The translations under genes and the position numbers were made by a program. Below the pieces are notes generated by a model. That model was given only the letters and a program-made list of their open reading frames with translations. It searched no databases and was not told where the DNA came from. Below, in pieces: positions 43,876 through 52,893 of a stretch of 64,000 nt of DNA; position 1 is the stretch's first letter; each line of letters starts with the position of its first letter. Origin of the DNA: Vibrio sp. CB1-14 (GTDB lineage: Bacteria > Pseudomonadota > Gammaproteobacteria > Enterobacterales > Vibrionaceae); NCBI RefSeq assembly GCF_040412085.2, contig NZ_CP115920.1, forward strand, positions 2,108,001 to 2,172,000. The letters are read 5' to 3'.

Positions 43876-45219
43876 ATGAATGAAACCAAAGCAGAAGTGC
43901 TCAATGAAGCATCCCAAAACGGCCTCTTAGAGCGCTATTTTAAGATCAAACAACACGGTTCAAGTGTTAAAAACGAACTCTTAGGTGGCGTTACCACCTT
44001 TGCCACCATGGCCTACATCATCTTTGTAAACCCAAGTATCATGGCCGCATCAGGCATGGATCAAGGGGCGGTATTTGTCGCGACCTGTATAGGCGCAGCA
44101 ATAGGCTGTTTACTGATGGGCTTGTTTGCCAACTGGCCTGTGGGATTAGCACCAGGCATGGGTCTCAATGCGTTTTTCTCATTTACCGTCGTAAGTGAAA
44201 TGGGTTATAGCTGGGAAGTGGCGCTAGGTGCGGTATTTATCTCGGGTGTGTTGTTTGTTGGGATGAGTTTCTACAAGATACGACAATGGATTATTGAGAG
44301 TATCCCAGAAAGTCTTCGTTACGCAATGACCGCGGGCGTCGGTCTATTCTTGGGGCTAATTGGTCTTAAAACTGCAGGTATCGTCGTCGAAAACCCAGCA
44401 ACACTGGTCTCTTTAGGTGATTTTACTAAACCAGACGCGCTGCTAGCAGCTGTGGCGTTTCTGATCATTGCCGTGCTGAGTGAACGCCGCATTTTCGGCG
44501 CCGTCCTTATCGGCATTCTAAGTGTCACTATGATCGGCATGATGATGGGAATAGTTCAATACAATGGCTTTTTCTCAGCGCCTCCAAGCATTGCACCAAC
44601 CTTCCTTGCTATGGATATTACCGGTGCGCTTAATGTCTCTATGGTGAGCGTTATTCTGGCGTTCCTATTCGTCAACATGTTCGATACTGCGGGTACGCTG
44701 ATGGGCGTGGCTGAGCGTGCAAATCTCGTTAACAAAGAAACCGGTAAAATCGAAGGCTTAAGCAAAGCACTCAAAGCGGACAGTATTTCTAGTGTCGCCG
44801 GCGCTTGCGTAGGTTGTCCACCGGTAACCAGTTATGTTGAAAGTGCTGCAGGTGTCGCTGCGGGGGCGAGAACCGGTCTCTCTGCCATTGTCGTTGCTGT
44901 ACTATTCCTTGCGGCTATTTTCCTATCGCCTCTTGCAGGTATGATCCCCGCTTACGCGACCGCTGGCGCTCTTATTTACGTGGCCTTTGTCATGATGAGC
45001 AGTATGCAGCATGTTGATTGGAAAGACTTTACTAACGGTGCACCTGCTGCTATTACCGCACTCATGATGCCGCTGACCTTCTCAATAGCCAATGGTATCG
45101 CGCTTGGCTTTATCACCTACACAGTGCTAAAAGTCGCCACTGGTAAAACCAAAGATGTCTCGATCTCAATGTATATCCTGAGCGCCGTGTTCATCGCGAA
45201 ACTGGTCTTTATTGGCTAA
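43876..45219 (+). CDS. NCS2-family (AzgA-like) purine permease
   Basis: This is a protein of about 447 residues beginning MNETKAEVLNEASQNG. It has about 12-14 membrane segments and the COG2252 motifs NELLGGVTTFATMAYIIFVNP and APGMGLNAFFSFTVV, then VNMFDTAGTLMGVAERA. AzgA-type proteins import adenine, guanine or hypoxanthine by proton symport. I prefer the ATG at 43876 (AAAGGA upstream) to the longer frame from 43729, which lacks family residues. It feeds the catabolic operons around it. Confidence 0.9.
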   Translation: MNETKAEVLNEASQNGLLERYFKIKQHGSSVKNELLGGVTTFATMAYIIFVNPSIMAASGMDQGAVFVATCIGAAIGCLLMGLFANWPVGLAPGMGLNAFFSFTVVSEMGYSWEVALGAVFISGVLFVGMSFYKIRQWIIESIPESLRYAMTAGVGLFLGLIGLKTAGIVVENPATLVSLGDFTKPDALLAAVAFLIIAVLSERRIFGAVLIGILSVTMIGMMMGIVQYNGFFSAPPSIAPTFLAMDITGALNVSMVSVILAFLFVNMFDTAGTLMGVAERANLVNKETGKIEGLSKALKADSISSVAGACVGCPPVTSYVESAAGVAAGARTGLSAIVVAVLFLAAIFLSPLAGMIPAYATAGALIYVAFVMMSSMQHVDWKDFTNGAPAAITALMMPLTFSIANGIALGFITYTVLKVATGKTKDVSISMYILSAVFIAKLVFIG

Positions 45220-45283
45220 GCTATCGCTTCCAAAAACACGTTTCCACACTCTCATTTCCAGAATGAGATAAACAGAAAAGCAA

Positions 45284-45316
45284 AAAGCGGCAAACGTAAA
45301 TTCGTTTGCCGCTTTT
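45284..45316 (+). terminator. Terminator after the purine permease
   Basis: AAAGCGGCAAACG-TAAATT-CGTTTGCCGCTTTT is a strong stem with an A-run and a T-run, so it may work for both strands. Confidence 0.88.
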
Positions 45317-45364
45317 CTATGGTTCATCGCGAATTGGTGTAATTCTGTATACCAAAGCCACGAA

Positions 45365-45976
45365 CTAACGGCTTTTCACTCCGCACCCTTGAATCACCAT
45401 CTTAGTTAGAAACGTCGCCGCCTCGTCAAAATCACTGTCGGTTAGCGCTGGCTTATCGAGTACGCTGCATATCTGCCAGCTAAAGTCCGCATACGTTTGA
45501 GTGGACGACCAAATAGCAAACATGAGGTGATGGGGCGGTACGTCATCCATTAGCCCCTGCTCAGCCCAATTGGCGAACTTCTCTAATATAAGTTGTGACT
45601 GCTGAAACAGCTTCGAGCGAATACTTTCTGGCAACACCTTAGCACCCGACATCACTTCACTGGCAAATACACGGGACGCGTGCGGGTGGTCTCTGGAAAT
45701 CATCAGCTTGGTGCGAATGTATTGGGTGAGCGCTTCAACCGGATCATCGAGTTGCTCGATAGGTAATGATGCTTCAAGAAGGGGCTGGGTAACGGTTTCT
45801 AGCACCGCATAATAGAGTTTATCTTTAGAGCTGAAGTAATAGAACACATTAGGTTTGGGAATATCCGCCGCCTTGGCGATGTCGACCATTTTTGTCGCCG
45901 CATACCCGTGAGTAGCAAACTGCTCACTGGCCACTTCAATGATCAAATCTTGATTCTTCCGTCTAATGCGCGACAT
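45365..45976 (-). CDS. TetR-family regulator, RutR-like
   Basis: This 203-residue protein has an N-terminal HTH (GYAATKMVDIAKAADIPKPNVFYYFSSKDKLY) and a C-terminal part like E. coli RutR: EALTQYIRTKLMISRDHPHASRVFASEVMSGAKVL and HHLMFAIWSSTQTYADFSWQI. RutR senses uracil or thymine and controls pyrimidine and purine genes. The TTGACC-N4-GGTCAA boxes ahead of xdhA fit the RutR site, so it probably controls xdhABC. Upstream it has an inverted repeat (46002-46044) for possible autoregulation. Confidence 0.87.
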   Translation of the reverse strand: MSRIRRKNQDLIIEVASEQFATHGYAATKMVDIAKAADIPKPNVFYYFSSKDKLYYAVLETVTQPLLEASLPIEQLDDPVEALTQYIRTKLMISRDHPHASRVFASEVMSGAKVLPESIRSKLFQQSQLILEKFANWAEQGLMDDVPPHHLMFAIWSSTQTYADFSWQICSVLDKPALTDSDFDEAATFLTKMVIQGCGVKSR

Positions 45977-46001
45977 GCTTGTCCTTACGATCGTTATTTT
46001 A

Positions 46002-46044
46002 TACTTGGTATTTAACCTATCTTAATGAATTTAAATACTAAGTA
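46002..46044. promoter_or_regulatory. Inverted repeat upstream of the TetR gene
   Basis: TACTTGGTATTTAA (46002-46015) and TTAAATACTAAGTA (46031-46044) are complementary at 13 of 14 positions. Each half also contains ATAC-N3-GTA. They may be operators or an unusual promoter element. The gap 45977-46242 holds this and the palindrome below, and no gene. Confidence 0.45.
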
Positions 46045-46090
46045 CAAAGCTTGAGATACGTAACTCCGAGCGAGCGCAAGACATAAAAAA

Positions 46091-46168
46091 TCCCGAAGCC
46101 AATACCAACTGCGTCTGATTGTTGAAGTTTGAAGCCGTAAACCTCAACGCAGTGGAATAACTTCGGGA
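46091..46168. repeat. Long imperfect palindrome between tetR and glxR
   Basis: Nested complementary arms are TCCCGAAG/CTTCGGGA (outer), CCAACTGCGT/ACGCAGTGG (middle) and GTTGAAGTTT/AAACCTCAAC (inner). The left A-run (46085-46090) gives a T-run on the minus strand, so the element may also terminate glxR transcription. It resembles a mobile intergenic palindrome (MITE-like). Confidence 0.55.
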
Positions 46169-46242
46169 ACGCGTATAAAAGGAGACAAAACTACGCGATT
46201 AAGACGGAAACGTTTTAGATAGGTAACCTGTAATTAATTTAC

Positions 46243-47136
46243 TCAGTCGTTACGAATTGAGTGGCCTGAGCGCATTTCAAGCGCTTTAATGAGCGCTGAA
46301 TGATCCCAGTTCTCACCACCTTGGTCAGCACACTCATCAAAGAGGGCTTGAGCCGTTTCAGTATTCGGCAATGCAACCCCAAGTTCTTTAGCACCGCTAA
46401 GCGCAAGGTTGAGGTCTTTTTGGTGCAGCGCAATTTTAAAGCCCGGATTAAAGCTGCCTTCAATCATTCTTTCGCCGTGAACTTCAAGAATTTTTGAGCT
46501 GGCAAAACCACCTAATAAAGCTTGGCGTACCCGAGCTGGATCAGCACCGGCTTTCGAGGCAAACACTAACGCTTCAGATACCGCCTCGATGTTCAGTGCC
46601 ACAATGATTTGGTTTGCCACTTTGCAGGTTTGTCCTGCACCGCTATCACCCACCAGTGTGATGTTTTTGCCCATGACCTCAAATAGAGGCCTAGCCGCGT
46701 CAAAAGCCTGCTGTTCACCACCAACCATGATGCTAAGTGTCGCATTCACAGCGCCCACTTCTCCGCCGGATACTGGTGCATCTAGGTATTGAGCGCCACT
46801 CTCCTTAATACGTTTTGCAAAAGATTGCGTCGCTATAGGTGAGATAGAACTCATGTCAATGACCAGCTTGTCTGTACTGCCCGCCAAGCCCGCTTCTACA
46901 CCATCTGTGTCAAATAGAACGTCTTCAACTTGCGGCGTATTCGGCAACATGAGTATCGTAATGTCCGCAAGTTGCGTTGCCTCTTTCGGTGAGTGACACA
47001 CAGTAGCACCGCGTGCGACTAGCTCTGCTGGAGGCGGCGTAAAATGATCGGAAAGCACCAACTCATAGCCTGCATTTTGCAAGTTCTTTGCCATTGGCAG
47101 TCCCATTATTCCTGTTCCGATAAATGCAACTTTCAT
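46243..47136 (-). CDS. glxR: Tartronate semialdehyde reductase
   Basis: This 297-residue protein is a beta-hydroxyacid dehydrogenase: KVAFIGTGIMGLPMAKNL (NAD(P) binding), DAPVSGGEVGAVNATLSIMVGG, and Lys-containing GAGQTCKVANQIIVALN. It reduces tartronate semialdehyde to D-glycerate. It is the last gene of gcl-hyi-glxR on the minus strand. The garR paralogue cannot be separated by sequence, but the gcl-hyi context supports glxR. Confidence 0.93.
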   Translation of the reverse strand: MKVAFIGTGIMGLPMAKNLQNAGYELVLSDHFTPPPAELVARGATVCHSPKEATQLADITILMLPNTPQVEDVLFDTDGVEAGLAGSTDKLVIDMSSISPIATQSFAKRIKESGAQYLDAPVSGGEVGAVNATLSIMVGGEQQAFDAARPLFEVMGKNITLVGDSGAGQTCKVANQIIVALNIEAVSEALVFASKAGADPARVRQALLGGFASSKILEVHGERMIEGSFNPGFKIALHQKDLNLALSGAKELGVALPNTETAQALFDECADQGGENWDHSALIKALEMRSGHSIRND

Positions 47137-47158
47137 AGAATATTCTCCTTAATGTTCT

Positions 47159-47938
47159 CTATTGCTGAAAAGCGTTTAACCACGATAGTCCTTGGTGAGT
47201 GCCCGCTTTCGGTTTGTATTCGCAACCGATCCATCCTTGGTAGCCAAGCTCATCAATGTGTGGCAACAAGAAGTCATAGTTGATTTCGCCGGTACCAGGC
47301 TCATGTCGACCTGGGTTATCCGCTAACTGGATATGCGCTATCCTAGAGAGATTGTTTGCAATCGTTGGTGATAGATCGCCCTCCATGATTTGCATGTGGT
47401 AGATATCGTATTGAACAAACACATTGTTACTCCCAACTTCAGCAATAACTGACTGAGCTTGCTGTGTTGTGTTCAAGAAGAAACCGGGAATGTCTCGGGT
47501 GTTGATTGCTTCAATAACTAAGGTGATGCCCGCTGCCTCTAGCTGCTGAGCGGCATAGCGAAGGTTGATAATGAAGGTCGTGTGCGCGTCTTGTTGCGTC
47601 ACACCTTGGGGCACAATGCCGGCAAGACAGTTCACTTGTGTGTTCCCTAATACTTTCGCGTACTCAATCGCTTTCGCGACACCGAGTTGAAACTCTTCGA
47701 TTCGATTCGGGTCAACCGCGATACCTCGGTCGCCGGCATCCCACTCACCAGCAGGTAAGTTGAATAAGACCTGTTGTAGTTTGTTTTCTTCTAGCTTCGT
47801 CTTAATGATCTCGACATCAAAATCATACGGAAATAGATATTCAACCCCGCGAAAACCGGCTTGTGCCGCTTGATCAAAACGTTCTAGAAAGTCGTACTCG
47901 GTAAACAACATAGATAAGTTGGCAGCAAATTTTAGCAT
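47159..47938 (-). CDS. hyi: Hydroxypyruvate isomerase
   Basis: This 259-residue protein is a TIM-barrel (AP-endonuclease 2 family). Metal ligands are in TLVIEAINTRDIPGFF, VFVQYDIYHMQIMEGD and HIQLADNPGRHEPGTGEINYDF. It starts MLKFAANLSMLFTEYDFLERF. It interconverts hydroxypyruvate and tartronate semialdehyde. It lies between gcl and glxR, in the order of the glycerate pathway. Confidence 0.93.
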   Translation of the reverse strand: MLKFAANLSMLFTEYDFLERFDQAAQAGFRGVEYLFPYDFDVEIIKTKLEENKLQQVLFNLPAGEWDAGDRGIAVDPNRIEEFQLGVAKAIEYAKVLGNTQVNCLAGIVPQGVTQQDAHTTFIINLRYAAQQLEAAGITLVIEAINTRDIPGFFLNTTQQAQSVIAEVGSNNVFVQYDIYHMQIMEGDLSPTIANNLSRIAHIQLADNPGRHEPGTGEINYDFLLPHIDELGYQGWIGCEYKPKAGTHQGLSWLNAFQQ

Positions 47939-47973
47939 TGCTCTCTCCTTGATAAACGCATTGTGGACAACGG

Positions 47974-49758
47974 CTACTGTGATGACTTAATTGATGCCAT
48001 CGAGGTCGGTGCATCATCGTCAGAATCGGCCAATGGCTCGAACTCATTGATTGCGTTGATCTCTGTTCCCATGGAAATGTTAGTCACGCGCTCTAAAATC
48101 ACTTCGACGACAACCGGTACTTGATGCGCAGCCATTAATGAACGAGCTTCTGTAAAGGCGTCCTGAATTTTTGCAGGATCGGTAACTCGAATCGCTTTAC
48201 AGCCAAGCCCCTCAACTACTTTCACGTGATCGACACCGTAGCCTTCCAGCTCTGGTGAGTTTTGGTTTTCAAACGCCAGTTGCACGCAATAATCGATATC
48301 AAACTGACGTTGTGCTTGGCGTATCAACCCAAGGTAAGAGTTGTTAACCACAACATGGATGTACGGCAGATTAAACTGTGCCCCTACAGCCAACTCCTCA
48401 ATCATGAATTGGAAATCATAGTCGCCGGAAATCGCGACAACATCGCGCTGCGGATCCGCCACTTTTACACCAAGAGCCGCAGGAATCGTCCAACCTAGCG
48501 GCCCTGCTTGTCCGCAGTTAATCCAGTGTCTTGGCTTATAAACATGAAGAAACTGCGCCGCAGCAATCTGAGACAAACCAATCGTGCTGACATAGCAAGT
48601 ATCTGCACCAAATGCCTGATTCATCTCTTCATACACGCGCATCGGTTTAATCGGTGTGTCGATGAAATGCGTTTTGCGAAGCATGGTGGCTTTACGGTGT
48701 TGGCACTGTCCAACCCAAGCTGATCTGTCTGGGAGTATGCCTTTTGCCGCTCGCTCTTTAGCGACATCGACCATCAGCTCAAGCGCCGCTTTGGCATCAG
48801 AAACGATACCGAGATCTGGACAGAACACGCGGCCAATCTGCGTGGGTTCAATATCGATATGAACGAATTTTCGACCTTGGGTATAGACGTCTAACGAGCC
48901 AGTGTGTCGATTGGCAAAGCGATTTCCGACACCAAATACAAAATCGGAATCAAGCAGCGTTTCATTACCGTAGCGATGTGCCGTTTGTAGCCCAACCATG
49001 CCTGCCATGAGTTCATGATCATCAGGAATAGAACCCCACCCCATAAGAGTTGGGATCACAGGCACCCCTGTTAGCTCGGCAAACTGTTTCAACAGCTCAG
49101 AGGCTCCCGAGTTAATAACCCCACCGCCTGAGACAATCACCGGTTTGTCCGATGCGGCTAACATGTCCAGCGCTTTCTCGACTTGTTCACGACTAGCGGA
49201 AGGTTTAAACGCTGCTAGAGGTTCATAGCTATCAATATCAAATTCAATTTCTGCCAACTGAACATCGAGAGGTAGGTCAATGAGAACTGGACCTGGGCGA
49301 CCCGAACGCATGATGTGAAAGGCTTTTTGAAATGCGCGTGGCACCTGAGCAGGTTCAAGTACTGTTGTCGCCCACTTAGTCACAGGCTTAGCGATGGATT
49401 CGATATCAACGGCCTGAAAGTCTTCCTTATGCAGACGTGCTCTTGGGGCTTGACCCGTGATACATAAAATTGGGATCGAGTCCGCTGACGCGGAATAAAG
49501 GCCAGTAATCATATCCGTACCAGCAGGACCCGATGTTCCAATACACACACCGATATTATCTTGGTCAGTGCGCGTAAACCCTTCTGCCATATGCGAGGCA
49601 CCCTCTACGTGACGTGCCAATACATGCTCTATACCACCCAGCGCTTTCATCGCTGCATACATAGGATTAATAGCAGCGCCTGGTACACCAAAGGCAACGT
49701 GCACCCCTTCTTTTTTTAGTACTGCTACTGCTGCTTCTATTGCTTTCATTCTTGCCAT
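47974..49758 (-). CDS. gcl: Glyoxylate carboligase
   Basis: This is a protein of about 594 residues in the TPP-dependent acetolactate-synthase superfamily. It starts [19 protein letters not shown] and has [15 protein letters not shown] in place of the usual conserved Glu (Gcl has a Val there), and the TPP motif [17 protein letters not shown]. It condenses two glyoxylates to tartronate semialdehyde and CO2. The start at 49758 is taken because GGAGGGGT precedes it; a longer in-frame start exists. It uses glyoxylate from AllA. Confidence 0.93.
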   Translation of the reverse strand: MARMKAIEAAVAVLKKEGVHVAFGVPGAAINPMYAAMKALGGIEHVLARHVEGASHMAEGFTRTDQDNIGVCIGTSGPAGTDMITGLYSASADSIPILCITGQAPRARLHKEDFQAVDIESIAKPVTKWATTVLEPAQVPRAFQKAFHIMRSGRPGPVLIDLPLDVQLAEIEFDIDSYEPLAAFKPSASREQVEKALDMLAASDKPVIVSGGGVINSGASELLKQFAELTGVPVIPTLMGWGSIPDDHELMAGMVGLQTAHRYGNETLLDSDFVFGVGNRFANRHTGSLDVYTQGRKFVHIDIEPTQIGRVFCPDLGIVSDAKAALELMVDVAKERAAKGILPDRSAWVGQCQHRKATMLRKTHFIDTPIKPMRVYEEMNQAFGADTCYVSTIGLSQIAAAQFLHVYKPRHWINCGQAGPLGWTIPAALGVKVADPQRDVVAISGDYDFQFMIEELAVGAQFNLPYIHVVVNNSYLGLIRQAQRQFDIDYCVQLAFENQNSPELEGYGVDHVKVVEGLGCKAIRVTDPAKIQDAFTEARSLMAAHQVPVVVEVILERVTNISMGTEINAINEFEPLADSDDDAPTSMASIKSSQ

Positions 49759-50069
49759 TCCAACCCCTCCATTAGATTGTGTACAATTTTCGATCACTTT
49801 GTGTACTATGAACCAATTCCGAGCATTCGCAAGTCTTAAATTCACAATATTTTCACATGGAGCTCATGCACTAAGTGGTTACTTACCCCGTATCTACTGA
49901 ATATAAATACTTTACATAAATTATCTTAACGTAAAAATACTTTCAAAAAACCCACTCGTTAAATTAATGAAAAATAGTCTTTGATCATTTGTAACTTTTC
50001 TCATATAAGTAGAAGTAAGATACATCTTTGTATACAAAAAATAATAATATTGTGTAAAGGAGACAGGCA
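49759..50069. promoter_or_regulatory. Divergent control region of gcl and aceB
   Basis: This region of 311 bp holds ATTGTGTACAAT (49776-49787) and a weaker TTGTGTACTA (49799-49808), both near the gcl start, TATCTTAACGTAAAAATA (49922-49939, likely MarR-type site) and TTTGTATACAAA (50027-50038, near the aceB start). No gene is seen. The same two operator types recur at the puuE/uraH promoter. Confidence 0.6.
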
Positions 50070-51686
50070 ATGGCTGTAATCGAAGGAATGAACACTACCG
50101 CTGCAAATCGGTTGAATGTAACAGGCGCGATGAACAATCGTGATTACCAAGCAATACTCAGTGAAGAAGCCGTCGCGTTTCTCTCTACACTTGTAGAGCA
50201 CTTTGGTGATCGTAGAGATCAACTACTCGCGCAAAGAGACATTAAGCAAGCTGCGTACGATAAGGGAGAGCTGCCTGGATTTCGCAGCGATACTGAGTCG
50301 ATTCGCAACGACAAAAGCTGGCGCGTGAACCCAATTCCTGAGCCATTGCTGGATCGCCGCGTGGAGATAACCGGGCCGGTCGATCGAAAAATGGTCATTA
50401 ATGCACTCAACTCCGGCGCCAAAGTATTTATGTGCTGTTTTGAAGACGCCTCTGCACCGACTTGGGCGAATATGATTGAAGGCCAAATCAACCTTAGAGA
50501 TGCCAACCTGGGTACCATCAGTCATTACGATGAGAATAAAGACAAGGACTACAAGCTAAGTAGCGATCCTGCTCTTCTTATCGCACGCCCAAGAGGCCTA
50601 CATTTACCGGAAAAATCGATAGTGTTTGATGGCAAACCGATCGCCGGTTGCTTGATGGATTTTGCACTGTATTTCTTCCACAACCATCAATCACGCGCCG
50701 ACAAAGGGCTTGGTGTGTACTACTACATTCCCAAACTAGAAAGCATGGAAGAAGCCAAATGGTGGGATGATGTCTTCGCATTTACTGAGGCCTATTTTGG
50801 TGTTCCTACTGGCACCATCAGAGCCACAGTGCTGATTGAAACGCTCCCTGCGGTATTCCAAATGGACGAGATTTTGTACGCAATGAAAGACCACATTGTT
50901 GCTATGAACTGCGGCCGCTGGGACTACATTTTTAGCTACATCAAAACCCTTAAGAATCATCAAGACCGTATTCTGCCAGATCGCCACGGCATAGGTATGG
51001 ATCAAGCCTTTCTTAATGCCTATAGCCAATTGTTAGTGAGAACTTGTCACGCTCGAGGCGCCCTTGCGATGGGTGGCATGTCGGCCTTTATTCCCGCGAA
51101 AGAGCCACAAGAAATGGCTCGCGTCACTGCAAAAGTGATTGAAGACAAACAGCGTGAATCTCAAAACGGCCATGACGGCACTTGGGTTGCACACCCCGCT
51201 CTGGTCAACTTAGCCATGTCGACATTTGATGAGCATCTAAAAGGCAAAATTAATCAGCTCGACTTCGTGAGTCCTGATACTGAGATAACTCCAGAAACAC
51301 TCCTTGAGCCATGCGAAGGAACTCGTGACGAAGCCGGTGTTCGCAAGAACATTCGCATCGCGCTCTATTACATTGAAGCGTGGATCCAAGGCCAAGGCTG
51401 CGTCCCTATCTACGGTCTGATGGAAGATGCGGCAACGGCAGAGATCTCCCGAGCCAATATTTGGCAATGGATTCATCACGGGATCACTCTTGATGATGGC
51501 CAACCTTTTACCGCAGAGCTCTTTCATACATGGCTCTACCAAGAGCTCAATACCATTCAACAGGAAGTGGGCGATACGCGTTATTATGCCGGGCGCTTTA
51601 ACGAAACCGCTGACCTTTTCTACGAGCTGTCGACATCTAAACAGTTCGCTAGCTTCCTGACCTTACCTAGCTATTCCCTGCTCTAA
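50070..51686 (+). CDS. aceB: Malate synthase A
   Basis: This 538-residue protein has the malate synthase A layout: VEITGPVDRKMVINALNSGAKVFMCCFEDASAP, ARPRGLHLPEK, GTIRATVLIETLPAVFQMDEIL, MNCGRWDYIFSYIK and the C-terminal catalytic Asp region MEDAATAEISRANIWQWIHH. It condenses glyoxylate with acetyl-CoA to malate. It is divergent from gcl and offers a second route for purine-derived glyoxylate. AAGGAG precedes the ATG. Confidence 0.95.
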   Translation: MAVIEGMNTTAANRLNVTGAMNNRDYQAILSEEAVAFLSTLVEHFGDRRDQLLAQRDIKQAAYDKGELPGFRSDTESIRNDKSWRVNPIPEPLLDRRVEITGPVDRKMVINALNSGAKVFMCCFEDASAPTWANMIEGQINLRDANLGTISHYDENKDKDYKLSSDPALLIARPRGLHLPEKSIVFDGKPIAGCLMDFALYFFHNHQSRADKGLGVYYYIPKLESMEEAKWWDDVFAFTEAYFGVPTGTIRATVLIETLPAVFQMDEILYAMKDHIVAMNCGRWDYIFSYIKTLKNHQDRILPDRHGIGMDQAFLNAYSQLLVRTCHARGALAMGGMSAFIPAKEPQEMARVTAKVIEDKQRESQNGHDGTWVAHPALVNLAMSTFDEHLKGKINQLDFVSPDTEITPETLLEPCEGTRDEAGVRKNIRIALYYIEAWIQGQGCVPIYGLMEDAATAEISRANIWQWIHHGITLDDGQPFTAELFHTWLYQELNTIQQEVGDTRYYAGRFNETADLFYELSTSKQFASFLTLPSYSLL

Positions 51687-51769
51687 GCGTCGATAGTGGG
51701 CTAACTTGTTTTGAGGGAGCTCACTATCAATCGGGAAAAGCGCAAGCGACTAGACGACGAGGAAACAAC

Positions 51770-52207
51770 ATGGGAAGTTTAACTCTTAACCAAGCACTGA
51801 CGATTATTGACGCGACCTTCAATGCAGGAAAAAGCCATGAATGCGCACCATTAACTGCGGCAGTACTGGATAGCGGCGGCAAGCTCATCTCTCTGCAGCG
51901 CCAAGACGGCTCCAGTATGATGAGGCCAGATATCGCCATAGCTAAAGCTTGGGGGGCACTCGCTCTCGGTTGTTCGTCTAGAAAGTTGGCACAAGATGCC
52001 GATGTTAGACCGGCGTTTATCTCTGCAGTGAACGTTTTGGCAGATGGCAACATGGTCCCTGTGCCCGGTGGTCTGCTGATTCGAGACAAGGACAAGCATG
52101 TAATTGGCGCAATTGGTGTGAGTGGCGATTTGTCCGATACCGATGAGCGCTGTGCATTAATCGGTATCGCTGCAGCAAACTTGTTTAGTGACGAGCTAGC
52201 TGCATAA
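51770..52207 (+). CDS. GlcG/HbpS-like protein (DUF336 family)
   Basis: This 145-residue protein starts MGSLTLNQALTIIDATFNAG. AVLDSGGKLISLQRQDGS and GGLLIRDKDKHVIGAIGVSG are typical of the GlcG/HbpS family, whose members bind heme or cobalamin-like ligands or are of unknown function. glcG is often near glycolate/glyoxylate genes, which matches aceB just upstream (84 bp, same strand). Its real role is uncertain. Terminator at 52227-52260. Confidence 0.85.
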   Translation: MGSLTLNQALTIIDATFNAGKSHECAPLTAAVLDSGGKLISLQRQDGSSMMRPDIAIAKAWGALALGCSSRKLAQDADVRPAFISAVNVLADGNMVPVPGGLLIRDKDKHVIGAIGVSGDLSDTDERCALIGIAAANLFSDELAA

Positions 52208-52226
52208 CGCCAATTTACATAAAGAC

Positions 52227-52260
52227 AAAAAAAGAGGTCTATTTTCCTAGACCTCTTTTT
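52227..52260. terminator. Bidirectional terminator after the GlcG-like gene
   Basis: AAAAAAAGAGGTCTA-TTTTCC-TAGACCTCTTTTT serves also the convergent MarR gene. Confidence 0.88.
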
Positions 52261-52279
52261 CTATTCACATTCACTGATG

Positions 52280-52762
52280 CTACTCGTATTGGCTCAGCCA
52301 TACCTTAAGCAGTTGATTGGCTTGTTTCTTCTGCGCCGCTGTCATGGACTTTACTAGACTCTTTTGCACATCGGCATGTTCTTCAATTAACTTATCAATC
52401 AGTACAAGGCCGTCTTGGGTTAATTGTACGGTGACACTGCGGCGATCTTCTTTGCTGTGCTCTCTGGAAATTAACCCTTTATTCTCGAGCTTATCGAGGC
52501 GGTTCGTCATCGCACCGGATGTGAGCATCATAGTATCAATGAGCTCAGAAGGCGTTAATCGATAAGGCTTACCGCTACGTCGAAGCGTCGCCAACACGTC
52601 AAATTCCCCCAGCTTTAGGTCGTACTTCTTGTGCAAATCTGCGACTTTGGTTTCCATATATTTGGCAATGCGCATCAGTCGTCCCATCATTGCCATCGGA
52701 TCTGTATCCAGCTCTGGCTTTTGTTTTGCCCACTGTTCGACCACTCGATCTATCGCGTCCAT
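52280..52762 (-). CDS. MarR-family transcriptional regulator
   Basis: This 160-residue protein has the winged-helix pattern LKLGEFDVLATLRRSGKPYRLTPSELIDTMMLTSGAMTNRLDKLENKGLI with DRRSVTVQLTQDG (the wing). I cut this description to motif names: helix-turn-helix about 70-95, wing about 105-120. It is divergent from the EamA gene, and TATCTTAACGTAAAGATA (52870-52887) between them is the likely operator. The same 18-mer occurs near puuE and gcl/aceB. Confidence 0.9.
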   Translation of the reverse strand: MDAIDRVVEQWAKQKPELDTDPMAMMGRLMRIAKYMETKVADLHKKYDLKLGEFDVLATLRRSGKPYRLTPSELIDTMMLTSGAMTNRLDKLENKGLISREHSKEDRRSVTVQLTQDGLVLIDKLIEEHADVQKSLVKSMTAAQKKQANQLLKVWLSQYE

Positions 52763-52869
52763 TCCAATATGTTCTCGCTGTTTAGTTATAAGAATACAAG
52801 GCTCAATAAAACTAGTTTAACATAAAGATACTTTACAGACAGCTCAAAGATGGTTAAAGTGGCGGCAGA

Positions 52870-52887
52870 TATCTTAACGTAAAGATA
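52870..52887. promoter_or_regulatory. MarR-type operator TATCTTAACGTAAAGATA
   Basis: This 16-of-18 palindrome overlaps the region just before the EamA start. Close versions are TATCTTAACGTAAAAATA (49922) and TATCTTAATGTAAAGATT (43015). Confidence 0.6.
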
Positions 52888-52893
52888 AATTAC

